A stretch of DNA of 33,518 nucleotides from CAVSWN01 sp046728115 (GTDB taxonomy: Bacteria; Acidobacteriota; Vicinamibacteria; Vicinamibacterales; CAVVIG01), in contig JBKPDW010000313.1 of assembly GCA_046728115.1 (NCBI GenBank), forward strand, positions 1 to 33,518, read 5' to 3'. Below, piece by piece: positions 1 through 10,303 of the stretch. The notes under the pieces are model-generated. The model was not told the origin of the DNA. It saw only the letters and a list, made by a program, of their open reading frames with translations, and searched no databases. Made by a program: the position numbers and the translations under genes. The number at the start of each line of letters is the position of its first letter. The first letter of the stretch is position 1.

Positions 1-2
1 AC

Positions 3-215
3 CTCCGCTCGGTCGAAGACTTGTCCGACATCGTCTACGATTCCGGCGTGCAACTGGCTGCGGGCAGCATTCACGCGGCGTCGGCTGCCGAGGCCACAAT
101 CATCAGGACGCGATCTCTCGCCTCGATCGCGGCGCTCGAGACGCGGCTTCGCAAGGAAGCCGAAATCCTCGTGCAGGAGTTGGTGCAGGGATGGCGCGAG
201 CTCGGAGGGCGCTGA
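3..215 (+). CDS. 3' end of an unrecognised protein (partial)
   Basis: An open frame runs into the window from the left edge and ends at a TGA at 213-215, giving about 70 C-terminal residues. The visible part is Ala- and Glu-rich and looks helical, with a charged stretch (LETRLRKEAEILVQELVQ) that could form an amphipathic helix or short coiled coil. The TTG at 21 is not convincing as a true start because the frame is already open at base 3. I do not recognise the family and the start lies outside the window. The following gene is on the opposite strand, so this is the end of a leftward neighbourhood. Confidence 0.45.
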   Translation, partial: LRSVEDLSDIVYDSGVQLAAGSIHAASAAEATIIRTRSLASIAALETRLRKEAEILVQELVQGWRELGGR

Positions 216-298
216 CCCCTTCCCTTCTTCAGTGGCGGAGCCTTCTCGCCGCAGACACCAACAGGCGGCATTCTACGCGAGTCGGGCGCGGCACTTGC

Positions 299-1423
299 TC
301 AGGTCAACATGCGGTCAATCGCGAAGAGGTCGATGCGACGCGACGTTTCGTCGAGCACCAGATCGGCCACCATTTCGCCGACAGCGCTGCAGAACTTGAA
401 GCCGTGTCCACAGAACCCGCCGGCAATCACCACCTGTGGGTGTGCAGGAAGCCTGTCGACGACGAAGTGCCCGTCCGGCGTATTCGTGAACAGGCACGCG
501 GACGAGGACAGCGTGGGCCCGTTCGCGTCCGGAAAGTAATGCGAGATACCTTCGCGGAGCGTCGCTTCGTCCTCGGCGGAACACGTCCGATCCATCGAGT
601 CGGGATCCGTTTCCTGGCGCCGATGATGGTACTTGCCGATCTTGAACCCGCGCTCCGGGTCGGCCGGAAATCCGTAGAACGCGCCGTGCGGCGTGTCGAT
701 GTAGAACACCGGGAATCGATCCCGCGTGAACAACTCGGGTCGCAGCGGCTGCGTCCAGAGCACGACTTGTCGTTCAACCGTCAGGCGCGGCGCCAGCGTG
801 GGGACGATGTCCGGCAGCCAGGGACCTGCCGTGATTACCAGACTCGCGGCCTCGTACTGTCCGCGGTCGCTCGTCACGCACACACGCCCGCTCGCGATCG
901 TCCATTCGATCACGCGTTCCTCAGTGTGCACCGTCGCATCGAGCGTTCGCGCCGCGTTCACGTGCGCGACGATGCAGCGTTCGGGCAGCAGGAAGCCGCC
1001 GCTCGGCTGAAACACCGCGACGTGGCCGTCCGGTAGCCGATATCCCGGAAAGGTTCCCGCAAGCGCAGCGGAATCGAGCAAGTCATGTTCGAGGCCGTGC
1101 GTCCGGCAGGCAGCTAGAGCTCCGCGGATCATCGGGCTGTCGGCCGGTCCACCGTCAATGCTGCCGGTGACGACGAGGAGCGGCTCCCCGGAGGTCCGCT
1201 CGAGTTCGCGCCACAGGTCGTACGCGCGCCGCACGAGCGGCACATAGTCGGCGTGTTCCCAATACGCGAGCCGGATGATCCGACTCAGACCGTGGGACGA
1301 TCCGCGATCGTGAGGGATGCCGAATCGCTCGATGCCGAGCACGCGCACGCCACGCCGGGCGAGATGGTAGACGACCGCGCTGCCCATCCCGCCAACCCCG
1401 AGAACGATGGCATCGTATGTCAC
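299..1423 (-). CDS. solA: FAD-dependent sarcosine/N-methyltryptophan oxidase-like protein
   Basis: This 374-residue protein has the length and layout of the monomeric sarcosine oxidase / N-methyl-L-tryptophan oxidase (DAO) family. These enzymes oxidatively demethylate N-methyl amino acids to the amine, formaldehyde and hydrogen peroxide. The N-terminal dinucleotide fold shows GVGGMG at residues 9-14 followed by an acidic residue in IERFG. The stretch SRIIRLAYWE near residue 47 is typical of the family. Cys310 in SACLFTNTPDGHF sits where family members attach FAD covalently, and GFCGHGFKFC near 336-345 is the C-terminal FAD-binding loop. The start is a GTG at 1423 with an AAGGA-like site about 11 bases upstream. 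The exact substrate cannot be read from sequence; the gene symbol is by similarity only. It stands alone, convergent with the partial gene to its left. Confidence 0.85.
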   Translation of the reverse strand: MTYDAIVLGVGGMGSAVVYHLARRGVRVLGIERFGIPHDRGSSHGLSRIIRLAYWEHADYVPLVRRAYDLWRELERTSGEPLLVVTGSIDGGPADSPMIRGALAACRTHGLEHDLLDSAALAGTFPGYRLPDGHVAVFQPSGGFLLPERCIVAHVNAARTLDATVHTEERVIEWTIASGRVCVTSDRGQYEAASLVITAGPWLPDIVPTLAPRLTVERQVVLWTQPLRPELFTRDRFPVFYIDTPHGAFYGFPADPERGFKIGKYHHRRQETDPDSMDRTCSAEDEATLREGISHYFPDANGPTLSSSACLFTNTPDGHFVVDRLPAHPQVVIAGGFCGHGFKFCSAVGEMVADLVLDETSRRIDLFAIDRMLT

Positions 1424-1593
1424 AGCCCGGAGAGTCCTTTGCTATCTGTTGACGTGGCACCGCGAACTGCGCGGATTTCGGCGTATTCCGCGTTCCGCCT
1501 CCGCCAAAACCGTCAGTCAGGAAGCAGATCCGTGCCTGACGATTGAGCGTGCGCCGAGTGCGTGCAGCCGTGGACCGAGGACAGGAGGATCAG

Positions 1594-2466
1594 ATGATTC
1601 GTCGCACTATGGCGCTCATCCTCGCGCTCGCGCTCAATCCGGCTTCGCTCTCCGCCCAGGACACCGTGCTCACGATCACCGTGCCATCGGCTGAGGTTCA
1701 CCAGGGCCCGAGCACGATCTACCCTGTCATCGGCCATGTGCCACGCGGCACAGTGTTGCCCGTTTCGCGCGATCTGGGAAGCTGGGTGAAGGTTCCCTGG
1801 TCCGGCGCGCCCGACGGCGTGGGATACCTGCACGTGACAACGGGACGTCTCGGTCCGTCCAACGCTGACGCGCCCGCCGCGAACGCGCCACAACGGGCGT
1901 CCTTCGCACCTGGGCCTGCAACGACGACGATGACGCCGTTGACCCGCACGTCGGCGGTCGAGCACGTCGCGCCGGTTCCTCGAGTGAACGTCGTGCCGCC
2001 AAGTCACATCTTTGGCGTCGGCGGGCTCGTAGGGTCGATGAGCACCTTTGGCGCCACAGCGCGCGCGTGGCGCAACAACCGATTCGGGATTCAATTCGGG
2101 TTCACGCGAGATGCCGTGACGAGCGACGTCGCCGCCGGCCGCGTGACCTCGACCCAGTTCGAGCCGGGCGTCGTGTATCCGTTGTTCGATCGTGTGAGCG
2201 ACTACGTGTGGATCCGTCCATACGTCGGCTCCGTGGTGAGTTTCCGTCACCAGACTCTGAGTATTCCTGCGCCCGTGGTACCGGACACCGTGTCCGACCA
2301 CGGCATCGGGTTCAGGATCTTCGCCGGCAGCGAACTGACGTTCGCGAACGTCCCGCGATTCGGATTGAGCACCGACGTCGGATACCGTCGATTCCCGACG
2401 CCGTTCCCCGGCTTCGAGGCCGCTCCGCTGAGCGTGTCGATCGGCGGACACTGGTACATCAAGTAG
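1594..2466 (+). CDS. Secreted SH3b-domain protein with a beta-rich C-terminal domain
   Basis: The start ATG at 1594 is supported by AGGAGG at 1583-1588, five bases upstream; an upstream in-frame start at 1543 has no such site. The 290-residue product begins with a signal peptide (MIRRTMALILALALNP, cleavage after SAQ). Next comes a bacterial SH3-like domain (about 20-85) with the typical pattern VHQGPSTIYPVIGHVPRG and VKVPW. A Pro/Ala-rich linker follows at about 85-140. The last 150 residues alternate hydrophobic and polar residues, contain many Gly and aromatic residues, and end in GGHWYIK, as in small outer-membrane beta-barrels. SH3b domains usually bind peptidoglycan or other cell-wall ligands, so an envelope role is likely. 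The specific function is unknown. The gene is convergent with the large transporter-like gene at 2508. Confidence 0.72.
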   Translation: MIRRTMALILALALNPASLSAQDTVLTITVPSAEVHQGPSTIYPVIGHVPRGTVLPVSRDLGSWVKVPWSGAPDGVGYLHVTTGRLGPSNADAPAANAPQRASFAPGPATTTMTPLTRTSAVEHVAPVPRVNVVPPSHIFGVGGLVGSMSTFGATARAWRNNRFGIQFGFTRDAVTSDVAAGRVTSTQFEPGVVYPLFDRVSDYVWIRPYVGSVVSFRHQTLSIPAPVVPDTVSDHGIGFRIFAGSELTFANVPRFGLSTDVGYRRFPTPFPGFEAAPLSVSIGGHWYIK

Positions 2467-2507
2467 AGCGGCGCGCGTCATGCGTTCGGCAAGGCTGGGG
2501 CTGCCTC

Positions 2508-4748
2508 TTAGCGTCGCAGTTTCCGCCTCAGCTCTTCAACGTCGATCGCTACCGCGGCGCTCGATGCCAGCAACTCCGACTCGAGTTCCTTCGCTGTTCG
2601 TCCACGCAGCGCGACTGGCGCGCTCGCGCCGACGAAGGGTCTGAGCTCCTGAAGGACTCGGGCCGGCAGCACCGTTTCGAGGTACTCCAGGGCGGTCCCT
2701 CTGAGATACGGATCGTCACCCTCAAAGGCCTGATGGACGAGTCTGAGTGGTTCTGGTTCCAGAGCCAGCGACAGAATCCGGAACACCAATTCCAATGTCC
2801 GCGGATCGGCGCGATCCGGACCATGAGCGCCGAGAGGCTGGCCACGACGAATCTGCCTCATCGCGGCCTCGAAGATGGCTTCGCGAGGCATGACCACGTC
2901 CGGATGCGTCTCGCGCGTTCGCAACAGCGCGCCGGCAGCGCGGAAACGCACGTTGAACTCCGGATCGTCGAGCGCCTGCAGCAGTCCGGCCGTTGCCATT
3001 CCGGACCCGTTGCCGGCGAGCACCTGCGGCAGCCTGCGCCGGATGATCGGAGCGGTGCTGGAATCGAGCAGCGTGTCGATCAGTTGGCCCGCGGCCCCAT
3101 CCGCGACCGCGCGGAGGGCGGTGACCGCGTCGTTCGAGACATCGTCGCGGGCGAGCAGGGAGACGACATGCGGCACGAGGTGGCGGTCGATCCGATCGCT
3201 GGAACGCAATACCCTTCGAATCCGCTGCGGATCGCCCGAGCGCAGGTCGGCGATGTCCGAAAGCAGCGGGTCGGCCGCCGGAGCGCCGGCGTCTGCTGCG
3301 GGCCTCGACGCGCGCACGCGGTCTCGAGGTCCACGCACGACAATCGTCTGCGTGCCCCACATGCCCGCCTCGCCTCCGGTGAATTCGATCGAGCCGGCCT
3401 CTGATGAGCCGCTCGAACGATCAGCCATCGCCGCGAGCAATTCGTTTCGGTCGATGCCGCCCGCGGCAATGGTGCGCAGCGTCATGGCTTCTTCCAGAGC
3501 GTTAGCGTCCAGCAACACCGCTCGAGACGCGAGACTCCGTTTCAACGAGGTCACATAGCCACGACTCAATCGAACCGCCACGAGAATGGTAGCGACCGTT
3601 CCGATCGCGGCAACCGCGAGCAGAACGCGCGCGAGCGCGCCGGGGGCCATCCATAGCACCAGCAGCACCAGTCCGCTTCCCAGCGACTTGCCCAGGCGGT
3701 CGAAGCCGACATCGACGATGGCCTTGAACCGCCGCTTGGCGCCGGCAGCGATCGGCGTGTACAGCAGCTCGTATCCGGAACGAAAGAGAGAGTTGGTCAG
3801 CACCTCGTCGGCGCCACGGAGCAACGCCACGCTCCAGAGCGTCGGCGCAGCGAGTGCGACCAACGCGAGCGCACCAAGCGAGGCCGGAAGAACGGCGATC
3901 GTGATCCCTAGGCCGAATCGATTCAACGACAGGCGTGTGAGGTTGATCTGCACCAGAAAACCGAGCAGGCCGAGCGCGAGGTAGTAGCGTGCAAAAAAGC
4001 GCAGCAGTTCGGCACTGCGAAGGTACGTGCTCGCTGCCTCGGCCTTCAGCAGGAAGCTCGTGAGCGTGGACACGAACGCCGTGAAGCCAACAAGAAGAGC
4101 GATGTCTCTCAGGTATTGCGACGACATGAGCCCGGAGAACGACGGCGTCGGATCGGTGGAAGCTGCGGGCGCTGTTGGTGCGGGCCCGCGATTGAGCAAC
4201 CGGCTGCCGCCGGCCGCGAGCAGCTGGACGAACGCCAGCATCGGCAGCAGGCGAGGCAGCTCGATGCCTGCCGAACCGGCACGCTCGACGAGCAGCCCAC
4301 CCACGATTCCACCGAGCGCAGCCCCTCCAGCCACGCGTCCCATCAGCTGCTTCGCGGTGTGCGGATCGAAACTCTCGTTGAACAGCGACCAGTATCCGGA
4401 GACCAGAACCGATCCCAACACCATGGTGTGAACGAAGAGCGCCGCCGCAGCCAGCTCCGGTCGTTGATGGCTGATCAGCCACTCCGCCATCAAAAGCAAC
4501 GCGCTCACAGTCGCGGTCAGCGGTATCACCACGGCGGGGCCGAACCGATCCATCATTCGCGCGAGAAACGGCAGAAATGCGACCGACAAGACGGACGAGA
4601 CGATCACTGCGCCCGAGAGCGCGGACGCCGGATAGTTCGCGAGGAAAAAGGCATCACGGACCGAGCTCGCCGCCACCTGCTGCGCGATCATGACTGCCGC
4701 GGTGGCAGCCGCGATCGCCGTGATGCCGCGTCCTTGCGAGGTGCTCAT
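2508..4748 (-). CDS. MFS / nucleotide-translocase-like membrane protein with C-terminal HEAT-like repeats
   Basis: This 746-residue protein has about 12 hydrophobic segments in residues 10-400, beginning with ITAIAAATAAVMIAQQVAAS. SVRDAFFLANYPASALSGA resembles the first helices of Npt1/NTT-type transporters and related MFS proteins. The second half is soluble: a variable region (about 400-500), then degenerate alpha-helical repeats such as HLVPHVVSLLARDDVSNDAV and GLLQALDDPEFNVRFRAAGA, which are HEAT/Armadillo-like. It ends in a charged helix (VDVEELRRKLRR). Membrane transporters of this group carrying HEAT tails occur in several phyla, but I cannot assign a substrate. The ATG at 4748 gives a full N-terminus. 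It is divergent from the kinase gene at 4950, sharing about 200 bp of upstream DNA. Confidence 0.75.
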   Translation of the reverse strand: MSTSQGRGITAIAAATAAVMIAQQVAASSVRDAFFLANYPASALSGAVIVSSVLSVAFLPFLARMMDRFGPAVVIPLTATVSALLLMAEWLISHQRPELAAAALFVHTMVLGSVLVSGYWSLFNESFDPHTAKQLMGRVAGGAALGGIVGGLLVERAGSAGIELPRLLPMLAFVQLLAAGGSRLLNRGPAPTAPAASTDPTPSFSGLMSSQYLRDIALLVGFTAFVSTLTSFLLKAEAASTYLRSAELLRFFARYYLALGLLGFLVQINLTRLSLNRFGLGITIAVLPASLGALALVALAAPTLWSVALLRGADEVLTNSLFRSGYELLYTPIAAGAKRRFKAIVDVGFDRLGKSLGSGLVLLVLWMAPGALARVLLAVAAIGTVATILVAVRLSRGYVTSLKRSLASRAVLLDANALEEAMTLRTIAAGGIDRNELLAAMADRSSGSSEAGSIEFTGGEAGMWGTQTIVVRGPRDRVRASRPAADAGAPAADPLLSDIADLRSGDPQRIRRVLRSSDRIDRHLVPHVVSLLARDDVSNDAVTALRAVADGAAGQLIDTLLDSSTAPIIRRRLPQVLAGNGSGMATAGLLQALDDPEFNVRFRAAGALLRTRETHPDVVMPREAIFEAAMRQIRRGQPLGAHGPDRADPRTLELVFRILSLALEPEPLRLVHQAFEGDDPYLRGTALEYLETVLPARVLQELRPFVGASAPVALRGRTAKELESELLASSAAVAIDVEELRRKLRR

Positions 4749-4949
4749 ACGATTAGCTGCAGCAGGCTCGTCAATTCAGCGGCGGCTGACGTAGACAGGT
4801 TCTGCGGGCGCCGCTCCGGTCAATTCGAGCATTCTATTCCTCCACCCCGTTCCACCTCCCCGATCGGGTGGTGGTGCGGCTGTTCCTCCTGCCATAGGGA
4901 ACGCTTCTCGCCCGCGAGACGTCGATACTGCTGGAGGGTATGATCGGCG

Positions 4950-7328
<2,379 letters not shown>

Positions 7329-7348
7329 GGCGCGAGATCGAACGCACG

Positions 7349-7810
7349 ATGAAGACGCTGGCCCGGGAGCGCGACACGGCTGAGGTTCTTCGCCGTCTGG
7401 GAGCGTTGCGCCGCGACAGCGTCGGCCGCTGGGGACGCATGTCGGCTCACCAGATGGTGTGTCACCTGAGCGACGGATACCGCCTGCTTACAGGCCAACG
7501 TACCACGAACCTTGCCGCCAGTCCGCTTCCGCGTCCCTTGATGAAGTGGATCGCCTTGTACGTTCCGGTCCGATGGCCGCAGGGAATTCCGACGACGCCC
7601 GACCTCGATCAGTACGTTGGGGGCACCCCACCGGTGAACTTCGACGCCGACGTCGCCGAACTTCAACGGCTGCTCGACGCCATCTCGACCGAAGTGTCCC
7701 GCCAATTCCACGGGCGCGTTCATCCGATCTTCGGACCGATGTCCGAATCGGCGTGGCTCCGATGGGCGTACCTGCACGCCGATCACCATCTCCGCCAGTT
7801 TGGCGTGTAG
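7349..7810 (+). CDS. DinB-fold / DUF1569-like protein
   Basis: The 153-residue product begins at ATG 7349, 20 bases after the kinase stop, so the two are probably co-transcribed. It has the four-helix DinB/YfiT-type layout: the first helix carries MSAHQMVCHLSDGY and the last carries HADHHLRQFGV, supplying the His residues expected to bind a divalent metal. Length and the conserved WGRMSAHQM motif suit the DUF1569 branch. DinB-fold proteins often act as thiol-dependent transferases or bind small thiols, but the substrate here is not predictable. A longer in-frame reading from 6986 overlaps the kinase gene and is an artefact. Confidence 0.72.
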   Translation: MKTLARERDTAEVLRRLGALRRDSVGRWGRMSAHQMVCHLSDGYRLLTGQRTTNLAASPLPRPLMKWIALYVPVRWPQGIPTTPDLDQYVGGTPPVNFDADVAELQRLLDAISTEVSRQFHGRVHPIFGPMSESAWLRWAYLHADHHLRQFGV

Positions 7811-7900
7811 GCCGGCGCGGAGGGCTAAATTCCGCGACGCGCTCGTAGTACGCTGCGCTCGGCAGGCCACACAGTACCGCGCAAGCGCTCACGGGGAACG

Positions 7901-9091
7901 ATGACAGTCGTAGAAGCCATCACTGAATTCAACCGGGGACGGGACCCCGAGCGGCTCGCATTGAAGCTGCGCGCCATTCGCAAGAACCCGTTCTTCTTTC
8001 TGCGCGGCACGTGTCACCTGTTCTACCAGCGACTGCCACGCGATCCGCTACTCGCGCGGGCGCCCGCCACGTGGCTGTGTGGCGATCTTCATGTGCAGAA
8101 CATGGGGAGCTACAAGGGCGACAACCGCCTCGTGTACTACGACATCAACGATTTCGACGAGTCCGCGCTCGGCCCGTGCACATGGGATCTGGTGCGGCTG
8201 CTGGCGAGCATCCTGGTGAGTGCGCCGACGCTTGGGATCGGGCGACGCGACGCGGTCGCGTTGTGCCGCACCTGCGTCGATGCGTACACCGCCACATTGC
8301 GTCAGGGCGTCGCGCGCTGGATAGAGGCCGAAACCGCGCAGGGTCTGATCAAGGATCTCCTCGACAGCCTCGCGACGCGCCGACGCCGACACCTGCTCGA
8401 TGCCCGTACCAAGCACGTCGGTCGGACACGCCGCCTGCGGACGGATGGCAGGAAAGCCCTGCCCGCAAGCGATGAGCAGCGAGCACGCATCACGCAATTC
8501 CTAGCGAAGTTCGCCGCGCGCCAACCGAATCCACGTTTCTATCGGCTGCTCGACATCGGCCGTCGCATCGCTGGAATTGGAAGTCTCGGCATCGATCGCT
8601 TCGTGCTGCTCGTCGAAGGTAAAGGCTCACCGGATCGCAACTATCTGCTGGACTTGAAACACGCGCTGCCGTCATCGCTGATACCACGGCTGCGGACGCC
8701 GCAGCCGCGATGGCCGAATGAAGCGGTGCGAATCACACAGGTCCAGACACGAATGCAGGCCGTGCCACAGGCTCTGCTGCACGCGGAAACGATCGATGGC
8801 GCGCCATATGTGCTGCGGGACCTCCAACCGTCCGAAGACCGCATCGATCTGATGGCGAGTCACCGAAAGCCGGGGATTCTGCGCAGCAGCATCCACGGCA
8901 TGGGACAACTTCTCGCCTGGGATCAACTCAGGAGCAGCGGACGCCAGGGATCGTCGATCGCTGACGAGCTCATCGCGTTCGGATCGGATGTCAGGTTGCG
9001 CAAGGGACTGATCGATCTCGCAGTGCAATGCAGCGCTTCCGTGGAGGCGGACTGGAGGGAGTACCGCCGCAGCGAGCTGGGTCTCAGATAG
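7901..9091 (+). CDS. DUF2252 family protein
   Basis: This 396-residue protein has the hallmarks of the DUF2252 family, a kinase/APH-like fold of uncharacterised function. Near the N-terminus are RNPFFFLRGT and the motif WLCGDLHVQNMGSYKGD (about 59-75), which resembles the HGDLHxxN catalytic loop of aminoglycoside phosphotransferase-like kinases. YYDINDFDE (about 80-88) sits where those kinases carry the metal-binding Asp. Later YLLDLKHAL and YVLRDLQPSEDRIDL match the family's C-terminal half. ATG 7901 is preceded by a weak GGGGAA site. The gene stands alone, 90 bases from the DinB-like gene and convergent with the solute-binding protein gene. A phosphotransfer role is an inference from fold similarity. 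Confidence 0.8.
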   Translation: MTVVEAITEFNRGRDPERLALKLRAIRKNPFFFLRGTCHLFYQRLPRDPLLARAPATWLCGDLHVQNMGSYKGDNRLVYYDINDFDESALGPCTWDLVRLLASILVSAPTLGIGRRDAVALCRTCVDAYTATLRQGVARWIEAETAQGLIKDLLDSLATRRRRHLLDARTKHVGRTRRLRTDGRKALPASDEQRARITQFLAKFAARQPNPRFYRLLDIGRRIAGIGSLGIDRFVLLVEGKGSPDRNYLLDLKHALPSSLIPRLRTPQPRWPNEAVRITQVQTRMQAVPQALLHAETIDGAPYVLRDLQPSEDRIDLMASHRKPGILRSSIHGMGQLLAWDQLRSSGRQGSSIADELIAFGSDVRLRKGLIDLAVQCSASVEADWREYRRSELGLR

Positions 9092-9123
9092 AGTTCGACT
9101 CCACAACCCGTTGTCCTTCGTGT

Positions 9124-9138
9124 CCGCCGTGGTGGCGG
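9124..9138. terminator. Small hairpin between convergent genes
   Basis: CCGCC at 9124-9128 and GGCGG at 9134-9138 form a five-base-pair GC stem with a five-base loop, in the gap between the two converging genes. There is no T-run on either side, so intrinsic termination is only a weak suggestion. Confidence 0.25.
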
Positions 9139-9165
9139 GTGGCGATGGTAATTTCGCAGCGGCTT

Positions 9166-10188
9166 TCACCACCTGAACGTAAAGATCGAAGCCGTTGAGC
9201 GGCTGGGATCCGGCCGGTCGGAATTGGACACCTTGTACGACTCGGGAACGCTTGCCCAATTGCCGTAAATACTGCCGCCGACATAGAAGCGAGGTTGGGG
9301 ACTGCGTGGCTCGGAGGACGGTGATTCGGTCATGGAAATCGAATAGGCGCTGCGTGGTGCAGCCTTGCCGAGACGATCGCTTTGCGGCACCCACTCGGCG
9401 ATGCCATCACCATCCACGTCGGCGCGGATCCAGTCGACGTGCAGAAGTCGATGGTAGGTGCGATCAGCGATCATGCCGCGAATCTGCTTATTGAACCCAT
9501 CGATGACCGACGCGGCGTTCGGCAGATCCTTTCGCACCGCCAGATACAGCGGCCTGATGACGAGCGGCGTGGAGCCGAAGTGCAGCCTGGATCGCGCCTC
9601 CTTCGGATAGTTGCTGATGATGTAGCGCACTACGAGCTCGTCCATCAGCGTGTAGTCGACTGCGCCACTGAGCAGCTGCGCCAGGCTTTCTTCTTCGGTG
9701 CGCGAGCGCACGAACGTAGGGCCGGCGTTGTCAATCGCGTCGCCGTACGCGTAGCCCTCGATGATCCCAATCCGCTTGCCCTTGAGCGCGGTAAACCTGG
9801 TCGCCGAGACGTCGCGGCCCAGTCGTCCAACGAGGATCAGTCGATTCTCCAGATAGGGCTGGGAGAAGAGCAGCACGCGCTCGCGTTCCTCGTCCTTCCA
9901 CGCCGCGGCGCTGCCGTCGAAGCGCCCGCTGAGAAGTGACGATGTGAACTCCGGCGCGGCGACGATCGTCGTATCCGAACTGACCCCGATCCGACCAAAT
10001 GCGGCTTCGACCAGGTCGAGTGCAAACCGTGGCTGGCCCGGCTCGTTCGTGAACGGCGGCCAGGCAGTCGACACCAGACGCAGCGGGCTCGCCTGCGCTG
10101 AGACGATGTGCGCCCCGGCGAGCGCCAACAGCGCGACGACGACGCCCGTTCGCAGACTGCCTTGCCTGTGACCCAGGAAACGGCCCAT
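9166..10188 (-). CDS. Periplasmic solute-binding protein (SBP family 3-like)
   Basis: The 340-residue protein has a signal peptide (RTGVVVALLALAGAHIVSAQ, after a charged start) and then an amino-acid-type periplasmic binding fold. Family signs include STAWPPFTNEPGQPRFALDL near the start, FSQPYLENRLILV, KGKRIGIIEGYAYGDAI and the second-lobe VDYTLMDELVVRY. After the binding fold (about residue 245) is a D-D-D loop, RADVDGDGIAEWV, resembling a calcium-binding EF-hand or dockerin loop. A roughly 80-residue tail ends FYVGGSIYGNW...ASIFTFRW. No ABC permease or ATPase genes are adjacent; instead the upstream gene on the same strand is a hybrid histidine kinase, so a sensory rather than import role is possible. 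That link is inference. Confidence 0.72.
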   Translation of the reverse strand: MGRFLGHRQGSLRTGVVVALLALAGAHIVSAQASPLRLVSTAWPPFTNEPGQPRFALDLVEAAFGRIGVSSDTTIVAAPEFTSSLLSGRFDGSAAAWKDEERERVLLFSQPYLENRLILVGRLGRDVSATRFTALKGKRIGIIEGYAYGDAIDNAGPTFVRSRTEEESLAQLLSGAVDYTLMDELVVRYIISNYPKEARSRLHFGSTPLVIRPLYLAVRKDLPNAASVIDGFNKQIRGMIADRTYHRLLHVDWIRADVDGDGIAEWVPQSDRLGKAAPRSAYSISMTESPSSEPRSPQPRFYVGGSIYGNWASVPESYKVSNSDRPDPSRSTASIFTFRW

Positions 10189-10303
10189 GTCCCGGAACCT
10201 CCACTCCCGAGACTATCCGAAGAGAACAGCCGGTGCTGCGACTTTCTGAGGCTACGGCAGAGTCATGTGTGCTGTCGACGGCGGGCACGAATCGCAATCG
10301 TGA

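Noticed and set aside
191..1036. Long plus-strand open frame opposite the SolA-like oxidase
   Set aside because: Arg/His-rich antisense reading of a well-supported flavoprotein gene; no domain or ribosome site.
2067..3404. 445-codon plus-strand frame spanning two genes
   Set aside because: Overlaps the SH3-domain gene and the transporter-like gene in other frames; composition is Arg-rich and no family is seen.
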